DNA of 64,000 nucleotides from CADEED01 sp035525785 (GTDB taxonomy: Bacteria; Pseudomonadota; Gammaproteobacteria; Steroidobacterales; Steroidobacteraceae): contig DATLDQ010000026.1 in the NCBI GenBank assembly GCA_035525785.1, forward strand, positions 1 to 64,000, written 5' to 3'. How positions within the stretch are numbered: position 1 is the stretch's first letter; every line of letters starts with the position of its first letter. Shown here one piece after another: positions 32,687 to 40,802 of the stretch. Made by a program: the position numbers and the translations under genes. The notes below the pieces were generated by a model. It was not told the origin of the DNA and did no database searches. It saw only the letters and a list, made by a program, of their open reading frames with translations.

Positions 32687-33706
32687 ATGCTGACCGCCGA
32701 GACTCTGCGGAAAATAGACGAGCTCACCGGCATCGACCCGCGTGCGTTGCCCGACTCCGTGCTGGGTTCGAAGCAGCCGCTGGTCCTGCGCGGCATTGCC
32801 GCGGACTGGCCGCTGGTGAGGGCCGGCCGCGAATCGCCGCGCGCCGCCTGCGACTATCTACTGAGGTTCTACCGGCAGGCCACGGTCGGAGTATTCCTCG
32901 GGCCGCCCGAGATCGAAGGCCGATTCTTCTACGACGAGGATCTCTCGGGGCTCAACTTCAAGCCGGCGCTCATCAAGCTGGACACCGTGCTCGAGGAGAT
33001 CGTTCGCCACGCCGACGCAGTCAGGCCGCCGGCGTTGTACGTGGGCTCGACCAGCATCGACACGGCTTTGCCCGACTTCCGCCGCGCCAACGATCTCGGT
33101 TTCGGCCAGCGCGACCCGCTCGCCAGTATCTGGATCAGCAATCGCTCGCGCATCGCCGCGCACCACGACCTGCCCGACAACCTGGCCTGCGTCGCGGTGG
33201 GGCGCCGGCGTTTCACGCTGTTTCCGCCCGACCAGCTCGAGAACCTGTACATCGGTCCCATCGACTTCACGCCCGCCGGCCAGCCCATCAGCCTCGTCGA
33301 TTTCCGCAAACCCGATTTCGCGCGCTTCCCGAAATTCGCGGCGGCGCTCGCGCAGGCGCGCGTCGCCGAGCTCGGGCCCGGCGATGCGATCTTCATCCCG
33401 AGCCTCTGGTGGCACCACATCGAATCGCTCGAGGGTATGAACGTGCTGGTCAACTACTGGTGGCGCGATACGCCCGACTACATGGATTCGCCGGTGAACG
33501 CGCTGCTGCACGCCATCATGACCGTGCGCGACCTGCCCGAAGAGCAACGCCGGACCATGGCGCAGATGTTCCAGCACTACGTGTTCGCGCCGGGTGAGCA
33601 GACCGCCGCGCACATTCCCGAGGGCGCGCGGCGCGTGCTCGGTCCGCTCGATGCCGCGCGCGTGCGCGAACTGCGCGCCTATCTGCTGAAGCGCCTGAAC
33701 AGATAG
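32687..33706 (+). CDS. Cupin-like/JmjC-fold protein, paralogue 3
   Basis: This 339-residue cupin_8 protein is a tandem paralogue of the preceding gene. Metal ligands are His159-x-Asp161 (AAHHDLPDN) and His243 or His244 (PSLWWHHIE), spaced as in FIH-like Fe(II)/2-oxoglutarate oxygenases. The start is ATG 32687, 6 nt after the previous stop; the halogenase-like gene begins 11 nt after its end. Divergence between the tandem copies is spread over the whole length, so this is an old duplication. Co-occurrence of such proteins with halogenase-like genes and TonB receptors is known, but their reaction is not. Confidence 0.82.
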   Translation: MLTAETLRKIDELTGIDPRALPDSVLGSKQPLVLRGIAADWPLVRAGRESPRAACDYLLRFYRQATVGVFLGPPEIEGRFFYDEDLSGLNFKPALIKLDTVLEEIVRHADAVRPPALYVGSTSIDTALPDFRRANDLGFGQRDPLASIWISNRSRIAAHHDLPDNLACVAVGRRRFTLFPPDQLENLYIGPIDFTPAGQPISLVDFRKPDFARFPKFAAALAQARVAELGPGDAIFIPSLWWHHIESLEGMNVLVNYWWRDTPDYMDSPVNALLHAIMTVRDLPEEQRRTMAQMFQHYVFAPGEQTAAHIPEGARRVLGPLDAARVRELRAYLLKRLNR

Positions 33707-33717
33707 ACGAGGGTAAC

Positions 33718-35232
33718 TTGGAGCACAAACCCGTCCGCAAGATCGTCATCGCCGGCGGTGGCACCGCCGGCTGGATGGTGGCCGCCGCGATCTCCAAGAC
33801 TCTGGGCAAAGTGCTCGACATCCGGCTCATCGAGTCCGACGAGATCGGCACGGTGGGTGTGGGCGAGGCCACGATCCCGCCGCTGGTGCATTTCAACCGC
33901 ATGCTGAACATCAGCGAGCAGGAATTCATGGCCGCCACGCAGGCCACGTTCAAGCTCGGCATCTCGTTCGAGAACTGGAAGAGGCTTCCGTCGAAAGAGG
34001 GGGGCGAAAATTACTTCCACTCCTTCGGCAGCACCGGCCGCGACCATTGGACGGCCGGCTTCCAGCATTTCTGGTTGCGTGGCCGTGAACGCAAGCTCGC
34101 CGGCGATTACGGCGACTACTGCGTGGAGCTGCAGGCGTCGCTGGCGGGCAAGTTCGCGCACCTGCCCAAGCAGGGCATGAATTACGCGTTCCACATCGAC
34201 GCGGGTCTCTACGCGAAATATCTGCGCAAGCTGGCCGAAGGATTCGGCGTGCAGCGCATCGAAGGCAAGATCGTCGAGGTGCCGCTGGCGAGTTCGGGCG
34301 ACATCGCCGCCGTGAAGCTCGATTCCGGCGCGCTCGTCGAAGGCGATCTGTTCATCGACTGCACGGGCTTCCGCGGCCTGTTGATCGGCAACGCATTGCA
34401 CGTGGGCTACGAGGACTGGTCGCACTGGCTGTTCTGCGACAGTGCCGTGGCGTTGCAGACGGCCACCGTGGGCCCGGCCATCCCCTACACGCGTTCGATA
34501 GCGCACGAGTCGGGCTGGCAATGGCGCATTCCGCTCCAGCATCGCGTCGGCAATGGCATGGTCTATTGCAGCAAGTACCTCGCGGACGACGCCGCGAAGA
34601 AGACGTTGCTCGGCAACATCGAGGGCGAGGTACTCACCGAGCCGCGCGTCATCCGGTTCCGACCGGGCCAGCGGCTCAAGTCATGGAAGAAGAACTGCGT
34701 GGCCATCGGTCTGTCGAGCGGCTTCATCGAACCACTCGAATCGACCAGCATCCACCTGATCCAGCGCGGCATAACGCGGCTCATGCAGATGTTTCCGAGC
34801 GCCGGCATCCGCCAGTCGGACATCGAGGAATACAACCGCCAGGCGTGGGGCGAGATCGAACATATTCGCGACTTCGTCGTGCTGCACTACCACGTGACGC
34901 AGCGCGAGGATTCGCCGTTCTGGCGCGCCTGCAGGAGCATGGAGATACCGCCCTCGCTGGCGCACCGGATCACTCTTTTCCGCGAGACCGGGCGCGTTTT
35001 CCGCGCTCCGAACGACCTTTTTGCCGAGAATTCCTGGATCCAGGTGATGCTGGGCCAGGGGATCACTCCGGAATCCCACCACACCGCCGCCGACCTCATG
35101 GGCGACGCGGAGTTGTCAGCGTTCCTGAACGACATCAAGATGCAGGTGGATAGGACGGTGGCGCAGCTGCCGTCCCACCAGGCATATGTCGAGCGGTATT
35201 GCCGCGCGGGTGAGATGCCGGCGGCGAGGTAA
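33718..35232 (+). CDS. Flavin-dependent tryptophan-halogenase-like protein
   Basis: This 504-residue protein matches the family at every key site: FAD loop GGGTAGW (residues 13-19), catalytic Lys79 in ATFKLGISFENW at the PrnA position, and WxWxIP as Trp267-Gln-Trp-Arg-Ile-Pro272. The later GFIEPLESTSIHL segment is also present. It would use FADH2, oxygen and halide to make a lysine haloamine and halogenate an electron-rich substrate. Relatives beside TonB receptors often do not use free tryptophan. The start is TTG 33718; no ATG gives a complete FAD motif. It lies between two cupin genes and a LacI gene. Confidence 0.9.
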   Translation: MEHKPVRKIVIAGGGTAGWMVAAAISKTLGKVLDIRLIESDEIGTVGVGEATIPPLVHFNRMLNISEQEFMAATQATFKLGISFENWKRLPSKEGGENYFHSFGSTGRDHWTAGFQHFWLRGRERKLAGDYGDYCVELQASLAGKFAHLPKQGMNYAFHIDAGLYAKYLRKLAEGFGVQRIEGKIVEVPLASSGDIAAVKLDSGALVEGDLFIDCTGFRGLLIGNALHVGYEDWSHWLFCDSAVALQTATVGPAIPYTRSIAHESGWQWRIPLQHRVGNGMVYCSKYLADDAAKKTLLGNIEGEVLTEPRVIRFRPGQRLKSWKKNCVAIGLSSGFIEPLESTSIHLIQRGITRLMQMFPSAGIRQSDIEEYNRQAWGEIEHIRDFVVLHYHVTQREDSPFWRACRSMEIPPSLAHRITLFRETGRVFRAPNDLFAENSWIQVMLGQGITPESHHTAADLMGDAELSAFLNDIKMQVDRTVAQLPSHQAYVERYCRAGEMPAAR

Positions 35233-35251
35233 GGGGGCGTTCGAAGGGGCA

Positions 35252-36253
35252 ATGGCGAATATCTACGAAGTCGCGGAGCTGGCCGGCGTGTCGCTGGCCA
35301 CCGTATCGCGGGTCATCAATCCGGGCGCGAAGGTCAGTGACAAGACGAGGCAGAAAGTGCTCGCGGCCATGGAGCAGCTGGGCTACAAGCCCAACTCCAT
35401 CGCGCAGTCGCTGGCCACCCGCAGCTCCAACGCGGTGGGTGTGCTGGTCTCGGAGCTGCACGGCCCGTTCTTCGGCGCAATGCTCAGCGCCATCGAGAAG
35501 ACCCTCAAGTCGGCCGGCAAGTTCGTGCTGGTGGCCGCGGGTCACAGCAACGAAGCGCAGGAGCGAGAGGCCATCCACTTCCTCGTGAGCCGCAACTGCG
35601 ACGCGCTCATCGTTCACGTGGAGGCGCTCCCCGACAAGTTCCTGCTCGAGCACGACCACGAGAAGACGCCGCTCATCGTGATGAACCGCAAAGTGCGCGG
35701 GCTCGCCGACCGCTGCTTCAGTCTCAACAACGAGCTGGGCGGCTATCTCGCGGCGCAGTCGCTGCTCAAGCTCAAGCACAAACGCATCGCCTACATCTCC
35801 GGACCGCTCGATTTCGTGGACGCCAAGCAGCGCCTGGCCGGGCACAAGCGCGCGCTGGAAGAAGCCGGCGTGAAGTTCGACGATCGCCTGCTTTACGAGG
35901 GCGACTACCACGAGACCGGTGGCCAGGATGCGCTGAACGCGCTGTTCGCGAAGAACCTGCCGTTCACCGCGGTGGTATGCGCCAACGACGACATGGCGGC
36001 CGGCGCCATGGCCGCCGCACACGAGCGCGGACTCGATTTGCCGCGCGAACTCTCGATCGTGGGTTTCGACGACTCGCCGCTCTCGCGTTTCGTGTATCCG
36101 AAGCTGACCACCATCCACTACCCGATCGCCGACATGGCGGAAATGGCGGCCCGCTGGGTGCTCAAGAACGTCTACGAGCACCAGCAGGCCGAGGTTCAGC
36201 AGTCCTTCGAGCCCATGCTCGTCTCGCGCGATTCGGCCGCACGGCCGGCGTGA
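35252..36253 (+). CDS. LacI-family transcriptional repressor
   Basis: The 333-residue protein has an N-terminal helix-turn-helix (IYEVAELAGVSLATVSRVIN) and a hinge (NSIAQSLATRSSNAVGVLVS). The sugar-binding domain ends around GFDDSPLSRFVYPKLTTIHYP. ATG 35252 has GAAGGGG upstream; the longer in-frame reading is halogenase-gene shadow. It sits 19 nt after the halogenase and 4 nt before an MFS sugar porter. It probably represses this operon and, through the palindrome at 28468, the GH16/TonB receptor pair. Confidence 0.92.
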   Translation: MANIYEVAELAGVSLATVSRVINPGAKVSDKTRQKVLAAMEQLGYKPNSIAQSLATRSSNAVGVLVSELHGPFFGAMLSAIEKTLKSAGKFVLVAAGHSNEAQEREAIHFLVSRNCDALIVHVEALPDKFLLEHDHEKTPLIVMNRKVRGLADRCFSLNNELGGYLAAQSLLKLKHKRIAYISGPLDFVDAKQRLAGHKRALEEAGVKFDDRLLYEGDYHETGGQDALNALFAKNLPFTAVVCANDDMAAGAMAAAHERGLDLPRELSIVGFDDSPLSRFVYPKLTTIHYPIADMAEMAARWVLKNVYEHQQAEVQQSFEPMLVSRDSAARPA

Positions 36254-36257
36254 TTCC

Positions 36258-37619
36258 GTGAGGCAGGCGCGGCCCGATCGGTACGTGCTCCGCACGGTGC
36301 TGATCGTCGCGCTGGGCGGGTTCCTGTTCGGCTTCGACGCCTCGGTCATCGCCGGCGTCATCACCTTCGTCGAGAACGAATTCCTGCTCAGCAAGTTCGA
36401 GATGGGCTGGGCCGTGGCCTCGCTGACGCTCACGGCCACGCTGTCCATCATGGTCGCCGGACCACTCGCGGACCGCTTCGGACGGCGCCTTCTGCTGCGC
36501 GCCGCCGCGGTGGTATTCACGGTCTCGGCGCTGATGTCGGCTTCGGCCAGCGACTTCACCCTGCTGATCGTCGCGCGGCTGCTGTCGGGCCTGGGCGTGG
36601 GTGCCGCACTGGTCGTAGCGCCCATGTACATCGCGGAGATTTCGCCGGCCGCGGTACGCGGACGCATGGTGAGCATCAATCAGCTGCACGTCGTTCTCGG
36701 AATCTCCGCCGCATTCTTCAGCAACTATCTCATCCTCAAGCTCGGCGACAGCGCCGGCTGGACCTGGCGCTGGATGCTGGGTATCGGCGCCGTACCGTCG
36801 GTCGTGTTCTTCCTGCTGCTGTTCTCGGTGCCGGAAAGTCCGCGGTGGCTCGCCATGCATGGCCGCCTCGATGTCGCGCGCCTCGTGTTGTCGCGCGCGC
36901 ATGGCGCGTCACTGGCCGAGGCCGAGCTCGCCGAAGTGCGCGCCTCGCTGGCCCACGAAGAGGGCAGGGCTGAAGTGAGCCCGCGCGAGCTGCTGGCGCC
37001 GGAGTTGCGGCGCGTGATGATCATCGGGCTCGGGGTCGGCATCCTGCAGCAGATCACCGGTATCAACGCCGTGTTCTTCTACGCGCCCGTGATATTCGAG
37101 GAGGCGGGCGCCAGCGCCGACGCCGCCTTCGCGCAGGCGGTGTACGTGGGGCTCGTGAACCTGGCGTTCACGGTCGTCGCCATGATGCTCATCGATCGGC
37201 TGGGCCGCCGGCCGTTACTCATGCTGGGCACGGGTGGCATCGCGCTCAGCATGGGGTTGCTCGCGTGGGGGTTCCGCGGCGACGCCATGGAGCCCGCGCT
37301 CGTGCTGGTCGGCGTGCTGGCATTCGTCGCGAGTTTCGCGGTGTCGCTCGGCCCCATCATGTGGGTGCTGCTGTCGGAGATCTTCCCTAACAGGGTCCGT
37401 GGCGTGGCCATTTCCTTCGTCGGGCTCACGAACTCCGTGGTCAGCTTCGGCGTGCAGCTGCTGTTCCCCTGGGAGCTCAACAACCTCGGCAGCTCGCGCC
37501 CATGGTTGATCTATGGCGTGTTCGCCGTGCTGGGCCTGTTGTTCATGGCGCGCATGGTGCCGGAGACGCGCGGCCGCAGCCTCGAAGAGCTCGAACAATC
37601 ACTGGTGCGCCGGCCCTGA
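36258..37619 (+). CDS. MFS sugar porter (sugar:H+ symporter)
   Basis: This 453-residue inner-membrane transporter of the MFS sugar-porter family has 12 membrane segments. Family marks are GGFLFGFDASVIAG, ADRFGRR, PESPRWL after TM6, the QQITGINAVFFYAP signature in TM7 and PETRGRSLEELE at the C-terminus. It starts at GTG 36258, 4 nt after lacI, and would import the monosaccharide or disaccharide produced by the upstream receptor and hydrolases. Glucose or a glucan-derived sugar is a reasonable guess. Confidence 0.92.
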   Translation: MRQARPDRYVLRTVLIVALGGFLFGFDASVIAGVITFVENEFLLSKFEMGWAVASLTLTATLSIMVAGPLADRFGRRLLLRAAAVVFTVSALMSASASDFTLLIVARLLSGLGVGAALVVAPMYIAEISPAAVRGRMVSINQLHVVLGISAAFFSNYLILKLGDSAGWTWRWMLGIGAVPSVVFFLLLFSVPESPRWLAMHGRLDVARLVLSRAHGASLAEAELAEVRASLAHEEGRAEVSPRELLAPELRRVMIIGLGVGILQQITGINAVFFYAPVIFEEAGASADAAFAQAVYVGLVNLAFTVVAMMLIDRLGRRPLLMLGTGGIALSMGLLAWGFRGDAMEPALVLVGVLAFVASFAVSLGPIMWVLLSEIFPNRVRGVAISFVGLTNSVVSFGVQLLFPWELNNLGSSRPWLIYGVFAVLGLLFMARMVPETRGRSLEELEQSLVRRP

Positions 37620-37738
37620 CCTGCGCGGTGGCATCGTCTTACAGCCGCCGCACCGCCCCGAAAATATGCTGCCCACCATGTCGATCGGCTGGCGGCCCGA
37701 TCGGCAAGTTCGTGACATCACGAAAAACGGAGTGGCGC

Positions 37739-38233
37739 ATGCAGTTCAGCAAGATTACCCCCTGCCTGTGGTTCGATACCCAGGCGGAAGAGGCCGCCAA
37801 CTACTACGTCTCGATCTTTCCCGATTCGAAGATCCTCAAGATCGCACGCTATGGCAAGGCGGGTTTCGAAGCGCACCGCAAACCCGAAGGCTCCGTCATG
37901 ACCGTGCAGTTCAAGCTCGCGGGTCAGACTTTCACTGCGCTCAACGGCGGCCCCCTGTTCAAGTTCAACGAGGCCGTGTCGCTGCAGGTGTACGTCGATG
38001 ATCAGAAAGAGCTCGACTACTACTGGGACAAGCTCGGCGCGGGCGGCGATCCCGCGTCGCATGTCTGCGGCTGGCTCAAGGACAAATACGGTCTGTCGTG
38101 GCAGGTGGCGCCGGGCAGGATGGTCGAGTGGTTCGGCGATCCGACCCCGAAGTCGGAGCGCGCCATGGCGGCGATGATGAACATGGGCAAGCTCGACATC
38201 GCGGTGCTCGAGAAGGCCTACGAAGGCGGTTGA
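37739..38233 (+). CDS. VOC-superfamily PhnB-like protein
   Basis: The 164-residue protein carries the 3-demethylubiquinone-9 3-methyltransferase-type VOC domain: KITPCLWFDTQAEEAANYYVSIFPDSKI, then SVMTVQFKLAGQTFTALNGGP and GLSWQVAP. Despite the domain name, most such proteins are of unknown function or bind small molecules. ATG 37739 has GGAG 7 nt upstream; the longer frame overlaps the MFS gene and is not used. It is followed 1 nt later by a small membrane protein gene. Confidence 0.85.
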   Translation: MQFSKITPCLWFDTQAEEAANYYVSIFPDSKILKIARYGKAGFEAHRKPEGSVMTVQFKLAGQTFTALNGGPLFKFNEAVSLQVYVDDQKELDYYWDKLGAGGDPASHVCGWLKDKYGLSWQVAPGRMVEWFGDPTPKSERAMAAMMNMGKLDIAVLEKAYEGG

Positions 38234-38234
38234 G

Positions 38235-38477
38235 ATGAACGCTGACGCCATCCTCGATGCGATCCAGTGGCCAGCCATGGCGGTGACCCTGGTCGCTGCC
38301 TGGCTGGTCGCGTCACGCTCGGCGAAGCGTCGTGCGCACGGCTTCTGGTGGTTCATCGTCAGCAACGCGCTGTGGATCACCTGGGGCTGGCACACCCGGG
38401 CCTGGGCGCTCATCGCATTGCAGATCGGGTTGTTCGCGATGAACGTGCGTGGCGCGGCGAAGAACGAGAAGGCATAA
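38235..38477 (+). CDS. Small membrane protein of unknown function
   Basis: The 80-residue protein has two or three hydrophobic segments (PAMAVTLVAAWLVASR, GFWWFIVSNALWITWGW, WALIALQIGLFAMNVRG) and a basic loop between the first two. It starts 1 nt after the VOC gene stop, so the two are co-transcribed. It resembles small two- or three-helix proteins distantly like PnuC/SWEET-type segments; no function can be given. Confidence 0.65.
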   Translation: MNADAILDAIQWPAMAVTLVAAWLVASRSAKRRAHGFWWFIVSNALWITWGWHTRAWALIALQIGLFAMNVRGAAKNEKA

Positions 38478-38546
38478 CCACCCCGGACGCCCGGATCGGT
38501 TTCATCTGGTATCTTTCCCCTCGTTCCGGTTCAGAAGGGGGGGATC

Positions 38547-39068
38547 ATGACAAACCGCAGGTCGTTCCTGCGCGGGGCATCCGTGCTGTTGGGCTCCGCG
38601 GCATTGGGCAACGTGCTCTCCGCGTTCGCGGCGTCGCCACGTCGGGCCACGTTCTTCGCCGAAGACGAGATGCGCGCGCTGCGCGCGGTGGTCGATGTGA
38701 TCCTGCCGGCCACGGATTCACCGTCGGCGTCCTCCGCCGACACCCACTACTTCATCGATCTCGCCATACCCGCGTGCGCGACTCCCGCGGCGCAGAAGAC
38801 TTTCCGTGAAGTCCTCGCCAACATGGCGCAATCCGGCTTCGCCGATCGCCCCATGACGGAACAGGTCGCATGGCTCGAGGCGCGCGCGGCCGCTGACCTG
38901 CCGCTCGCCTACGAGCAGTCTTTCTTCAAGATCCTCAAGGATTACACCCTCACGGGTTATTTCCTCAGCGAGACGGGCGCGACGAAGGCGCTGGCCTACG
39001 AGAAGGTGCCGGGTGGCTACTGGGGTGACGTGCCGCTCGCGCCCGACCAGAAAGCGTGGGCCATCTGA
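38547..39068 (+). CDS. Tat-exported gluconate 2-dehydrogenase subunit 3-like protein
   Basis: The 173-residue protein begins with a twin-arginine signal (TNRRSFLRGASVLLGSAALGNVLSAFA). The subunit-3 domain follows, with MRALRAVVDVILPATDSPSA, QVAWLEARA, FFKILKDYTLTGYF and the ending YEKVPGGYWGDVPL. Such small subunits escort the folded FAD subunit through the Tat pathway and form part of the periplasmic dehydrogenase. Its stop overlaps the start of the GMC subunit by one base (TGATG). No cytochrome c subunit is found in the window. Confidence 0.9.
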   Translation: MTNRRSFLRGASVLLGSAALGNVLSAFAASPRRATFFAEDEMRALRAVVDVILPATDSPSASSADTHYFIDLAIPACATPAAQKTFREVLANMAQSGFADRPMTEQVAWLEARAAADLPLAYEQSFFKILKDYTLTGYFLSETGATKALAYEKVPGGYWGDVPLAPDQKAWAI

Positions 39069-40765
39069 TGGCCAACACCGTCTCGAAAGCAGGCGCCAAT
39101 CATTTCGACGCCATCGTCGTCGGGTCGGGCATGTCCGGTGGTTGGGCGGCGAAGGAGCTCTGCGAAAAAGGTCTCGCGACGCTGGTGCTCGAGCGCGGGA
39201 GGAACATCCGTCACGTCGCCGACTACTCCACGGCGCTCAAGGACCCCTGGCAGCTGCCGCACAACAACCGGCCCACCAGCGAAGACCGCAAGGCGCAGCC
39301 GGTGCAGTCGACGCTGTACCTCTACGACCAGTCGACCAAACAACATTTCGTGGACGACCTGCGGCATCCGTACGTGCAGGAGCAGCCGTTCAACTGGTTT
39401 CGCGGCTACCAGGTGGGCGGACGCTCGCTCATGTGGGCGCGGCACGTGTTCCGCTACAGTGACCTCGACTTCGAGGCCAATCTCAAGGAAGGCGTGGGCG
39501 TCGACTGGCCCATCCGTTACGCCGACATCTCGCCGTGGTACGACCACGTCGAGAAGTTCATCGGTGCGAGCGGCGAGAACTCCGGCCTGCCGCAGCTGCC
39601 CGCGCAGAATCTGCAGCCGCCCTTCGAGATGAACGCGCTGGAGAAGCACATCCGCGCGCACATGGCCGAGGCGTTCAAGGGCGAGCGCAAGCTCATCTGC
39701 AGCGCCACCGCGGTGCTGTCGCGCGAGCACAATGGGCGCGGACCGTGCCGCGGGCGCAATCAATGCGCGCGCGGTTGTCCATTCAGCGCGTACTTCTCGT
39801 CGAACGGCGTGACCCTGCCGGCGGCCGCGGCCACGGGCAATCTCACGCTGCGGCCGGATTCCCTCGTGCACTCGTTGATATACGACGATGCGAAGAGGCG
39901 AGTCACCGGTGTGCGAGTCATCGACACCGCCACGCGCCAGACCACCGAGTATTCCGCGAACCTCGTGTTCCTGTGTGCGTCGGCCCTGAACTCGACCGCC
40001 ATCCTGCTCAATTCCACGTCGGCGCGCTTCCCCGATGGTCTCGGCAACGACAGCGGCGAGCTGGGCCACAACCTCATGGATCACCACAACGGCGGCGGTG
40101 CGACGGCGAGCTACTCCGGCCTGCTCGATCGCTATTACCGTGGCCGCCGCTCGACCAGCATGTATATCCCGCGCTTTCGCAACGTCGCGCGCAAGGAGCC
40201 CAACTTCAAGCGCGGCTACGGCTACGAGGTGTACACCAGTCGCGGCACGTGGACGCGGGGTCTCGACAGCGCCGACTTCGGCGCGGACTTCAAGAACGAG
40301 ATCACCCGGCCGGGCGAGTGGCAGCTCTACATGGAAGGTTACGGCGAGACACTCGCGTACCATGACAACCGCATGTGGCTCGCCAGGGATACGGATCCGC
40401 TCGGCATGCCGAAGATCCACGTGTCCATGAGCTATCGTGACAACGAGCGCGCGATGGCGCAGCAGATGATGGACGATGCCGTGGAGATGATGACCGCGGC
40501 GAAGCTCGAGAACGTCAAGGGCTTCAACAATCCGGTGACGCCAGGCAGCGTGATCCACGAGATGGGTACGGCGCGCATGGGGCGGGACCCGAAGACCTCG
40601 GTGTTGAACGCGCACAACCAGTTGCACGCGGTGCCGAATGTGTTCGTGACCGATGGCAGCTGCATGGTGTCGTCGCCCACGCAGAATCCCTCGCTCACCT
40701 ACATGGCGCTGACGGCACGCGCGGCGCACTACGCCGTGGAAGCGCTGAAGAAAAAAGAGATCTAG
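39068..40765 (+). CDS. GMC-family FAD dehydrogenase catalytic subunit (sugar dehydrogenase type)
   Basis: This 565-residue FAD enzyme starts at ATG 39068. It has the dinucleotide motif VVGSGMSGGWAAKEL, a GYQVGGRSLMWARH segment and the C-terminal HEMGTARMG...VTDGSCMVSS...NPSLTYMALTARA. Three cysteines in CRGRNQCARGCPF may hold a [3Fe-4S] cluster as in FAD-glucose and glucoside-3-dehydrogenases. It has no signal of its own and would travel with the Tat-linked small subunit. Likely substrates are aldoses, gluconate or glycosides; the electron acceptor is unknown. Confidence 0.88.
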   Translation: MANTVSKAGANHFDAIVVGSGMSGGWAAKELCEKGLATLVLERGRNIRHVADYSTALKDPWQLPHNNRPTSEDRKAQPVQSTLYLYDQSTKQHFVDDLRHPYVQEQPFNWFRGYQVGGRSLMWARHVFRYSDLDFEANLKEGVGVDWPIRYADISPWYDHVEKFIGASGENSGLPQLPAQNLQPPFEMNALEKHIRAHMAEAFKGERKLICSATAVLSREHNGRGPCRGRNQCARGCPFSAYFSSNGVTLPAAAATGNLTLRPDSLVHSLIYDDAKRRVTGVRVIDTATRQTTEYSANLVFLCASALNSTAILLNSTSARFPDGLGNDSGELGHNLMDHHNGGGATASYSGLLDRYYRGRRSTSMYIPRFRNVARKEPNFKRGYGYEVYTSRGTWTRGLDSADFGADFKNEITRPGEWQLYMEGYGETLAYHDNRMWLARDTDPLGMPKIHVSMSYRDNERAMAQQMMDDAVEMMTAAKLENVKGFNNPVTPGSVIHEMGTARMGRDPKTSVLNAHNQLHAVPNVFVTDGSCMVSSPTQNPSLTYMALTARAAHYAVEALKKKEI

Positions 40766-40767
40766 CC

Positions 40768-40799
40768 GGCGCGCTCGAGGAACACGTGCGTGGCGCGCC
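40768..40799. terminator. Possible bidirectional hairpin between convergent genes
   Basis: GGCGCGC (40768-40774) is complementary to GCGCGCC (40793-40799) in the 37-bp gap between the convergent GMC and GH105 genes. No U-run is present, so the call is weak. Confidence 0.3.
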
Positions 40800-40802
40800 T
40801 CG

